Shown one piece after another: positions 1-4,471 of a stretch of DNA of 7,549 bases. A model generated the notes under the pieces. It saw nothing but the letters and a program-made list of their open reading frames with translations, made no database searches and was not told the DNA's origin. Made by a program: the position numbers and the translations under genes. Source of the DNA: an uncultured Clostridia bacterium (GTDB lineage: Bacteria; Bacillota; Clostridia; UMGS1810); NCBI GenBank assembly GCA_934481345.1, contig CAKSPF010000027.1:1-7549 (forward strand), given 5' to 3'. Each line of letters starts with the position of its first letter. The stretch's first letter is position 1.

Positions 1-536
1 TTAAAATCAGTATAGTTATTATTAGTATTATTTGAGTATGATTTCGGAACTTCTTGAATTTCGATTTTCATATCTCTTGAAGTATGATTTTCATACTTCT
101 GCAAGTTTGAATTTAATACTTCTTGATTTTCGATATTCATACTTTCGGTATTTTGATTTTCATACCGCTTTTCTTTAGGATTATGTATAAAGTTTTTCAC
201 ATAAATTATGTTTGGTCTGCCAAGCCCCTGTCGTTTGCGTTCAATAAGTCCGATACCGTTTTCAAGCTCATCCAAAAGCTTTAATGCCTTTTGCTTTGCA
301 CAACCGAAATCACATAAAATATCATCAATAGTGTAGATGATATATACTCGATTTTCTTCATCAAACCAGCAATTCTTTACCGACAGGCTCATACGGTCAA
401 GCATAAAGCTATACAGCACCTTTGCTTCAACAGAAATTCCGGAAAGCGTTTCATCGGTAAATAGGATTTTTGGAATACGGTAAAACGAAAACTGTTCCGC
501 TTGACTTCCGTAAAAATATTCAAATTGTATCGACAT
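1..536 (-). CDS. repA: RepA_N-type replication initiator, 3' end outside window
   Basis: The reading frame is open from ATG at 536-534 to the window edge (178 codons, no stop), so the C-terminus is missing. The N-terminus (MSIQFEYFYGSQAEQFSFYR, then IPKILFTDETLSGISVEAKV) matches the pattern of the replication initiator A N-terminal domain, a winged-helix DNA-binding fold found on low-GC Gram-positive plasmids and conjugative elements. Residues about 20-115 contain the expected LSVEAKVLYSFMLDRM-like helix, a KQKALKLLDELE helix and a QGLGRPNIIYVKNF beta-wing. Beyond residue about 120 the protein becomes a low-complexity Asn/Glu/Lys stretch, because the DNA there is a tandem 23-bp repeat. The ribosome site AAAGGAGG lies 7 nt before the ATG. 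The gene points away from the integrase remnant, so the element's other genes would lie left of the window. Family assignment is from memory of the domain; the role (initiating replication of the excised element) is inferred. Confidence 0.85.
   Translation of the reverse strand, partial: MSIQFEYFYGSQAEQFSFYRIPKILFTDETLSGISVEAKVLYSFMLDRMSLSVKNCWFDEENRVYIIYTIDDILCDFGCAKQKALKLLDELENGIGLIERKRQGLGRPNIIYVKNFIHNPKEKRYENQNTESMNIENQEVLNSNLQKYENHTSRDMKIEIQEVPKSYSNNTNNNYTDF
40..177. repeat. Six tandem 23-bp iteron-like repeats inside repA
   Basis: Six units start at 40, 63, 86, 109, 132 and 155, exactly 23 bp apart, with consensus GATTTTCATACTTCTTGA followed by an AT-rich tail. Matches to the 23-base consensus are about 19, 18, 19, 20, 17 and 17. 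Because 23 is not a multiple of three, the units are read in successive reading frames and give no regular protein repeat, so the conservation is at DNA level. RepA_N initiators such as those of pSK41 and pAD1 are known to have their origin as repeats within the rep gene. I infer that this is the RepA binding site and origin. Confidence 0.75.
79..99. repeat. 9-bp perfect inverted repeat within the iterons
   Basis: GAAGTATGA at 79-87 and TCATACTTC at 91-99 form a perfect 9-bp inverted repeat around TTT. It spans the junction of the second and third 23-bp units. It could be a higher-affinity initiator site or a cruciform. The function is inferred from position only. Confidence 0.5.
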
Positions 537-540
537 TGTT

Positions 541-794
541 GTGCCTCCTTTCCGTGTGTGATTGCATAAAAAAGAACGCCTTATGGTTTGTTATAAAGCG
601 TTCTCAGTTGATATTTTATTAAATTTTGACCTCCTTTTGCAGGGTATAACTTTTGTCTTTAACTTAACATTACCGTTATTAAAGACGAAAATTTTGTAAA
701 TTTCGGGTTGGAAAAAGAACTGAAATATATCAAGATAAATCGCAAAACCCTTGATTTTATGCGGCTTTCACCGTTTGTCTTTATTATACCATAG
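541..794 (-). promoter_or_regulatory. repA leader region with several potential hairpins
   Basis: No gene was found here. On the minus strand a TATAAT lies at 788-783, with only a weak -35. Downstream of it are: a 4-bp stem closed by a GAAA tetraloop (773-762); ATCAAG/CTTGAT arms (755-750 and 734-729); a GGGTT that can pair with a distant AACCC (750-746 with 709-705); a hairpin with GTCTTTAA/TTAAAGAC arms (686-679 and 662-655) plus an inner 4-bp stem; a strong AAAAGGAGG ribosome site (638-630) with no ATG, GTG or TTG at a usable distance; and then the terminator-like stem. An SD without a gene followed by a terminator resembles a decayed leader-peptide attenuator. Transcription start and pairing are predictions by eye. 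Confidence 0.45.
567..604 (-). terminator. Terminator-like hairpin in the repA leader (possible attenuator)
   Basis: On the minus strand AGAACGCTTTAT (604-593) pairs with ATAAGGCGTTCT (584-573), giving 12 bp with one G-T wobble and an 8-nt loop, followed directly by a run of six T. This is an intrinsic terminator by shape. It lies between a likely repA promoter and the repA start (ATG at 536), with only about 30 nt between its T run and that start. It therefore either ends transcription from a gene now lost upstream or attenuates repA. On the plus strand no T run follows. Confidence 0.65.
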
Positions 795-962
795 GGGCAT
801 ACATTTGCTACAAGAGCACTTGAAGCAAATATTCCTGTAAAGGTTGTGAGCAAAATTTTAGGACATTCAAGTGTGCAAATTACTATGGACACATATCAGC
901 ACGTTTTACCTGAATTTCAAAATGATGTTATGAATAGAATTGCTGAGTATATTTCAGAATAG
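795..962 (+). pseudogene. int: Tyrosine recombinase (integrase) 3' remnant
   Basis: The last 55 codons encode GHTFATRALEANIPVKVVSK, then ILGHSSVQITMDTYQHVLPE and a 15-residue tail ending at TAG 960-962. The HTFATRALEA helix, LGHSS and the Tyr in TMDTYQHV are the C-terminal catalytic signatures of phage/ICE-type tyrosine recombinases: the first H of HxxR-type context, the LGH histidine box and the nucleophile Tyr. The normal LRHTFAT motif is broken: codon 792-794 is an in-frame TAG and the residue before HTF is Gly rather than Arg. No recombinase sequence was found upstream, where the repA leader begins. At least 85% of a usual protein of about 400 aa is missing, so it cannot be functional. 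It points toward the att site, as an element integrase normally does. Confidence 0.85.
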
Positions 963-984
963 GTCTTATAATAAGACTTATAAT
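963..984. repeat. Perfect palindrome immediately after the int stop
   Basis: GTCTTAT at 963-969 and ATAAGAC at 971-977 form a perfect 7-bp inverted repeat around a single A. CTTATAAT occurs twice (965-972 and 977-984), 12 bp apart. Short repeats between int and the core att site are candidate arm-type integrase or excisionase sites, but this role is inferred from position only. Confidence 0.4.
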
Positions 985-1099
985 GGCATCAAAAATAAAT
1001 AAGAATGAATGGGAAGCATTAAAAACTAAGGTGTCATTGAACATACATAATAATGGGATTTATCAAATTACAATATAAAATAATTCCTTGCGGCGTTTT

Positions 1100-1144
1100 C
1101 TCATAACCCGGAGGTCGTAGGTTCAAATCCTGCCCCTGCACCCA
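1100..1144 (+). other. attR: 3' fragment of initiator tRNA-Met
   Basis: The 45 bases read as tRNA positions 32-76: loop CTCATAA with anticodon CAT, CCCGG, variable AGGTC, T arm GTAGG/TTCAAAT/CCTGC, acceptor strand CCCTGCA, then C and CCA. The three C after the anticodon loop and A at position 72 (normally opposite an unpaired C1) mark an initiator rather than elongator Met tRNA. Upstream bases (GCGGCGTTTT) cannot form the other side of the anticodon stem, and no D arm exists, so the tRNA is cut at the anticodon loop. The position right after an integrase tail fits a tRNA 3'-end att site, with the complete gene at the far left end of the element outside the window. Position 73 is C rather than the usual A. 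Confidence 0.8.
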
Positions 1145-1148
1145 CATC

Positions 1149-1182
1149 GGAGCAAGCTATATATCGCTTGCTCTGATTTTTT
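1149..1182 (+). terminator. tRNA-fMet terminator
   Basis: GAGCAAGC (1150-1157) pairs with GCTTGCTC (1166-1173) around an 8-nt AT-rich loop. TGA and six T (1177-1182) follow. It lies 5 nt after the CCA end of the tRNA fragment, and was presumably the host tRNA gene's terminator before insertion. Confidence 0.75.
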
Positions 1183-1198
1183 ATGCAAAAATCAGAGC
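1170..1198. repeat. 12-bp inverted repeat overlapping the tRNA terminator
   Basis: GCTCTGATTTTT (1170-1181) and AAAAATCAGAGC (1187-1198) are perfect inverted repeats with a 5-nt spacer. The left arm uses the 3' stem and T run of the tRNA terminator, so the two hairpins exclude each other in RNA. No T run follows on either strand, so it is not itself a clear terminator. From 1199 to 1278 I see no gene. Confidence 0.5.
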
Positions 1199-1278
1199 TC
1201 ACTCATGCCGCTGCTCATCTTCTTTCGTACGCGTGCCGGCGGTGCATAAGTATTTTTCAAAAGACTGTTTTGCGGTTT

Positions 1279-2272
1279 TTATTGTATTATATATGTATTA
1301 CATGCGGGATATAAGGATTCCGCCGATCTCCAAATCATTATTTTATCATTTGTTTCAAGAGCTATATTATCGGGAGCGGGGATTGTATTTATACCGCACA
1401 AAAAATTTTTATCAATAAATCTTACATCAGCAAGCTTTCCGTCACCATTATAGTCTGCTATAATTACAATGTAATCTCCTCTTTCTCTTACGTTTGCAGT
1501 TATAATATTTAATGAATAACCAATGATCGCATTTTCTTTTGAATTTCTGATAAGCCAGTCTACTACATTTATACTGTCATCAAGATAAGCAAGCTCCGGT
1601 ATGTCACGATGCTCTGCACCGTCGAAAAGTGTTATTTTTGCGTTAGCGCCGGCGTTGCTTAAAGCATTTACAAAATTAACAGAAGATTCCGGCAGCACAA
1701 CGGTGTCGACAGTACCTGCAAATGCCCATACAGGCATGCTTGATAATGCGGTTATATTTTCGTCAGTACAGTCGATACTTCCGCTCATCGGAGCAATGCA
1801 GGAAAATATTTCCGGATAAGCAGCAGCTATTGAGTATGTGCCCGTTCCGCCCATGCTGTGACCGGTAAGGCTGATTTTGTTTACATCAATTGCATATTTT
1901 TTGGCTGTATACTCAATCAGTTGTTTAACATATCTTTTTATATCATTCCAACTTTTATACTTTGATGAAACCTGCGGAAAAATCATATAAGCAGGAACAT
2001 TGTCAAATTTCTTTTCATACACTAACTGACAAAATCCGCTTGAAGTTAAAGTATTAATATCATCGCCTCTTCCGCTTCCGCCGTGGAGAGATACAATAAG
2101 CGGCATGTCTTTTGATGCATTTTTCGGTGTAAACAGCCAATAATTGATTTGTTCCTCTTCGCTGATTTTTAAGCTTTGCGGCATAAAAGAAGCCTCCCGC
2201 GGCATATGTACTCGGTATTGCGGATAAAACAAAAGTAAGTAATACGATAGATGCAAAAAGTATTTTTTTCAT
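1279..2272 (-). CDS. Secreted alpha/beta-hydrolase (PHB depolymerase/feruloyl-esterase-like), frameshifted after signal peptide
   Basis: ATG 2272-2270, with GGAGGA 8 nt upstream, starts a classic lipoprotein-free signal peptide (MKKILFASIVLLTFVLSAIP, then STYAA before a GG). The mature enzyme is in another frame: removing one base from the A4 run at 2185-2188 (plus strand) joins AAGGFF to MPQSLKISEEEQINYWLFTP, giving about 330 aa. The mature part has the oxyanion loop LHGGSG, the nucleophile elbow GHSMGG, an Asp in GTVDTVV and a His in GAEHRD, in that order, which is the esterase triad. The last 80 residues, with ADYNGDGKLADV and DKIMIWRSAESLYP, look like the small beta-sandwich tail seen in many Clostridia extracellular proteins. 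An internal ATG at 2184-2182, preceded by GGGAGG at 8 nt, could give a 301-residue unexported enzyme. The gene starts 38 nt after the deacylase and is probably cotranscribed with it. Substrate unknown; carbohydrate ester is a guess. Confidence 0.85.
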
Positions 2273-2310
2273 AAAATTCTTCCTCCATAAATTTTATTTG
2301 ATTAAAAAAA

Positions 2311-2799
2311 CTATATTTGCACAACATCCACTGTATTCCCGTGTTCTTTTATTATGTCTATCAAATCATTTGTTTTCATCCATACAGTTGCAGTATTTTC
2401 ATTTGGATGAATGCCTATAAGGCATGGATTTTCAGCAAAATCCTCATCTATAAATACATGAACCTTGAGTTCTTTGTCGTTTAATATGCCAAACGGTTTC
2501 ACCGAACCGGGGGTTAAATTCATTATATTTATTAAATCGGTTTCGGAGGCAAAACTCAGCGGACGAGTATTGTTTTTTTGCCTAAATTCTTTAAGGTCGA
2601 CGCGTTTATCGCCCTTTACGGTTATGAGATAATAGTTTCTCTTTTTGTCGTCGCGTACAAAAAGGTTTTTTGCGTCTGAATCCGGGTATGGAATATCAAT
2701 TCCGGCGAGCTCCGCCATATTATAAACAGCCTTGTGTTCTGTGATTTCATGCCAAATATTTCTTTCGGTTAGGTAACTATATATATCCTGTTTGTTCAT
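2311..2799 (-). CDS. ProX/PrdX-like Ala-tRNA(Pro) deacylase (YbaK/EbsC fold)
   Basis: The 162-residue protein begins MNKQDIYSYLTERNIWHEIT. It has the features of the trans-editing deacylases related to the INS domain of bacterial ProRS: an N-terminal helix, EHKAVYNMAEL, DAKNLFVRDDKKRNYYLITV, the conserved Lys in VKGDKRVDLKEF, LTPGSVKPFGILND, VFIDEDF and the C-terminal HPNENTATVWM. Family members are cytosolic and hydrolyse Ala-tRNA(Pro), correcting proline-codon mischarging; they are often annotated as prolyl-tRNA-synthetase-associated domain proteins. I chose ATG 2799 rather than an in-frame TTG at 2862 because the TTG lies inside the upstream terminator and in a promoter -35 element, while the ATG suits the predicted transcript start near 2826. 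The ribosome site is modest (GGGGATGAG). Length is normal for the family. No prolyl-tRNA synthetase or proline reductase gene is adjacent. Confidence 0.88.
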   Translation of the reverse strand: MNKQDIYSYLTERNIWHEITEHKAVYNMAELAGIDIPYPDSDAKNLFVRDDKKRNYYLITVKGDKRVDLKEFRQKNNTRPLSFASETDLINIMNLTPGSVKPFGILNDKELKVHVFIDEDFAENPCLIGIHPNENTATVWMKTNDLIDIIKEHGNTVDVVQI

Positions 2800-2833
2800 A
2801 AGCCGCTCATCCCCATAGTTTAATAATACGGAA

Positions 2834-2862
2834 ATTATATCATAAAAATAACCGGAAAGCAA
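2834..2862 (-). promoter_or_regulatory. Sigma-A-type promoter for deacylase-esterase
   Basis: On the minus strand TTGCTT (2862-2857) is followed by a 17-bp spacer and a perfect TATAAT (2839-2834). Predicted transcription starts near 2826, about 27 nt before the deacylase ATG. The -35 matches consensus at three of six bases. It overlaps the terminator of the upstream gene. Confidence 0.55.
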
Positions 2863-2885
2863 TCCTATGGGATAACCTTCCGGTT
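2844..2885 (-). terminator. Terminator of the SLH gene
   Basis: AACCGGAA and TTCCGGTT (2885-2878 and 2857-2850) form an 8-bp stem, with an inner ATCC/GGAT stem closed by a 4-base loop. On the minus strand A and five T follow (to 2844). It sits about 25 nt after the SLH gene stop. The plus-strand side is followed by TATGAAAAAA, so it acts leftward only. Confidence 0.7.
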
Positions 2886-2909
2886 TATGAAAAAATGATA
2901 ATTTTTGTA

Positions 2910-3535
2910 TTAATTGCCTTTTATAATGTTATGCAACTTTACAATTGAAGAAACGGCTTGCTCAGATGTAACATATGCCTGCGGCTCAAATTTTTCCGCA
3001 GAACCGTCGATGATGCCGAGAATTCTCAGGCTGTATATGTCGGAAACTGCCCAATCGGATATTTCGGAGTTGTCCGAATAAGTTATATCTACTTTTGCCA
3101 ACGGGATATTTATATCGGCATATTCAGCGGTTCTGTAAAGAATCACTGCTGCTTCTTCTCTGGTGATTTTATCATTTGGAGCAAAAACATGTTCTTCTTT
3201 TCCGGAAACAATTTTTGAAAATGCCAATGCGTTTATTTTATAATTGAGCACATCATCAAACGGGGCGCGTGCAAGCTTTGCTGTCGGCAGCTCCTTTATG
3301 CTGTTTATCATGTTATAAACATATTCACAAAATGCTTCTCTGCTGATATTTTCACTGCCGATATTTTCGGCTGCATCAATTATACCGAGCGAAAGTGCAT
3401 CGGCAATGTCTTTTTCATAAGACGTACTTAAGGAAGTTTCTGCAGTGTGTATCGGTTCCGTATTGCCTGCCGCAAATGCCGCCGAACTGAACGGTACAGC
3501 AAGTGCGAGTATCATGGTTATTATTCTTTTTTCAT
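2910..3535 (-). CDS. Small SLH-domain surface protein, one-base frameshift at the start
   Basis: About 200 residues: a secretion signal (ILALAVPFSSAAFA) followed by three SLH-type repeats and no other domain. Within the 201-residue frame the repeats lie at about 33-75 (degenerate), 86-132 (FDDV, IVSG, FAPNDKITREEAAVILYRTA) and 146-197 (YSDNSEISDWA, GIIDGSAEKFEP, VTSEQAVSSIVK). SLH domains bind pyruvylated secondary wall polymers, so the product should sit on the cell wall. The ribosome site GAAAGGA (3550-3544) is correctly placed for ATG 3535-3533. That frame reads ATG AAA AAA GAA TAA and stops. With seven instead of six A it would read MKKRIITMILALAVPFSSAA in frame. The in-frame ATG at 3515 has no ribosome site and a poor signal n-region. 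Either the gene is disrupted or the base count is a sequencing or assembly error. The second and third repeats keep the main SLH positions. Confidence 0.75.
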
Positions 3536-3597
3536 TTCAATCATCCTTTCGGGTTAATTTTATTTTGTTAACTGTCTTAAAAAGGCCCTTTTACTAT

Positions 3598-3627
3598 TAA
3601 TACCCGCTGGGATAAGAAAAGGTTGCA
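3598..3627 (-). promoter_or_regulatory. Possible ECF-sigma-type promoter of the SLH gene
   Basis: On the minus strand TGCAACC (3627-3621), a 17-bp spacer and GTATTA (3603-3598) resemble the (G)GCAACC/GGAACC plus cGT-A type signals of ECF sigma factors. The predicted start is about 40 nt before the ribosome site of the SLH gene. I see no good sigma-A promoter here apart from a TAAAAT near 3560 with a poor -35. Confidence 0.3.
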
Positions 3628-3721
3628 TTTTTTTAAATAAATCAAAAAATGATTGAAAATCCCGTTTTGTATAATTATATTTTAATATTTATCACTCTTT
3701 TAAGTTAAGTCACATATTATG

Positions 3722-3737
3722 TATTGAAGTATCAATA
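3722..3737. promoter_or_regulatory. Small inverted repeat upstream of the Cys-rich gene
   Basis: TATTGA (3722-3727) and TCAATA (3732-3737) are perfect 6-bp inverted repeats around AGTA, 10 nt before the GGGAGG ribosome site of the next gene. It could be an operator or the base of a leader hairpin. A TATAAT at 3670-3675 without a recognisable -35 is the only -10 candidate above it. Confidence 0.3.
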
Positions 3738-3760
3738 TTGTATTTTTGGGAGGAGTCATA

Positions 3761-4255
3761 ATGAGTGAAAAAATACTTTCCGGCTGCAATCCCTGCGGCA
3801 ATAACGGAAACGGAGGCAATTCCTGCATCGAAACAAGCAAAGTTTACGATTCGTGCAGAGATAAAGAATGCATAGAAAACATCAGAGTATATCTTACAGA
3901 GGCGGGACAGAGTCTTCTGGACAGAGCAATAAACGTTAAATGCAGAAAATCGGAAATAATATGGATTTATTCAGATGTAGAACCGGTGCAGTTCAACAGA
4001 GGCTACTATTCGGTAGATCTTAAGTTCTTCTTCCGCATAACTCTGGATATATTCACGGGAGTAGGCAGACCGACACAGGTTGAAGGCCTTGCAACATTCG
4101 ACAAAAAGGTAATCCTTTTCGGTTCGGAAGGAAATGCAAAAACATTCCGTTCAAAATATCGCTTTGATGAAGCAGATGTTCAGCTTTGGCAGAAAAACAA
4201 TCTGCCGGAGGCACACATTGATGTGTGTGTCAGCCGTGCACAAAATTGTATTTAA
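3761..4255 (+). CDS. Cys-rich conserved Clostridia protein of unknown function
   Basis: A 164-residue protein started at ATG 3761, which has GGGAGGA 7 nt upstream; an ATG 15 nt earlier overlaps that ribosome site and is rejected. Residues 1-37 carry five Cys (9, 12, 22, 32, 37) in an Asn/Gly-rich context including CNPC and SCRDKECIE. The rest, about 38-150, is a compact folded domain: IRVYLTEAGQSLLDRAINVK, EIIWIYSDVEPVQFNRGYYS, VDLKFFFRITLDIFTGVGRP, GLATFDKKVILFGSEGNAKT, then QLWQKNNLPEA. I recognise this pattern as a Clostridia-restricted family with no assigned function; I do not know a name or structure. There is no signal peptide or membrane segment. Relatives I recall run on past LPxA with a further Val/Asp-rich and Cys-rich tail, so this C-terminus (HIDVCVSRAQNCI) may be short; a (GT)4 tract at 4223-4230 is a possible slip site. 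It appears monocistronic. Confidence 0.8.
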   Translation: MSEKILSGCNPCGNNGNGGNSCIETSKVYDSCRDKECIENIRVYLTEAGQSLLDRAINVKCRKSEIIWIYSDVEPVQFNRGYYSVDLKFFFRITLDIFTGVGRPTQVEGLATFDKKVILFGSEGNAKTFRSKYRFDEADVQLWQKNNLPEAHIDVCVSRAQNCI

Positions 4256-4323
4256 TTGTTTTGTGAAAAGTAACAAAATATAAAAAATTATTTATGGAAA
4301 GTTTTAAATTTGTATTAAAACTA

Positions 4324-4352
4324 TTGACATAAATATTAGCGGAGTGTAAAAT
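4324..4352 (+). promoter_or_regulatory. Strong sigma-A promoter for the coil/SLH operon
   Basis: A perfect TTGACA (4324-4329), a 17-bp spacer and TAAAAT (4347-4352). Transcription would start near 4359, leaving a leader of about 110 nt before the ATG at 4472. The leader holds an AAAAGCTTTT palindrome (4403-4412) but no clear terminator. This is the best promoter in the window. Confidence 0.75.
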
Positions 4353-4471
4353 GTATTTGTATAATTGTGATAATAGACGATATAGTTCATTTTTGTAACA
4401 GCAAAAGCTTTTAACGAAATTGAAAAAGAAGGTTTTTATATAATAATTTGTTTAAAATATGCGGAGGCATC

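Noticed and set aside
1..177. Tandem repeat considered as a CRISPR array
   Set aside because: Units of 23 bp abut with no spacers, diverge from each other, and lie within a coding frame.
983..1078. A 31-codon frame (MASKINKNEWEALKTKVSLN...) between int and att
   Set aside because: No ribosome site precedes it, it lies in the AT-rich att interval, and I recognise no family; probably chance or debris.
1100..1144. Minus-strand frames across the tRNA fragment (QGQDLNLRPPGYE-like)
   Set aside because: This is the well-known spurious translation of antisense tRNA sequence.
1192..1278. Minus-strand frame continuing 28 codons past the esterase TAA (KPQNSLLKNTYAPPARVRKK...)
   Set aside because: It follows a stop, has no start, ends at the tRNA terminator repeat and shows no domain; read as intergenic sequence, although it may be a genome-specific repeat.
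4256..4290. TTTTGT/ACAAAA hairpin after the Cys-rich gene
   Set aside because: Only 6 bp of weak pairs and no T run follows, so it does not qualify as an intrinsic terminator.
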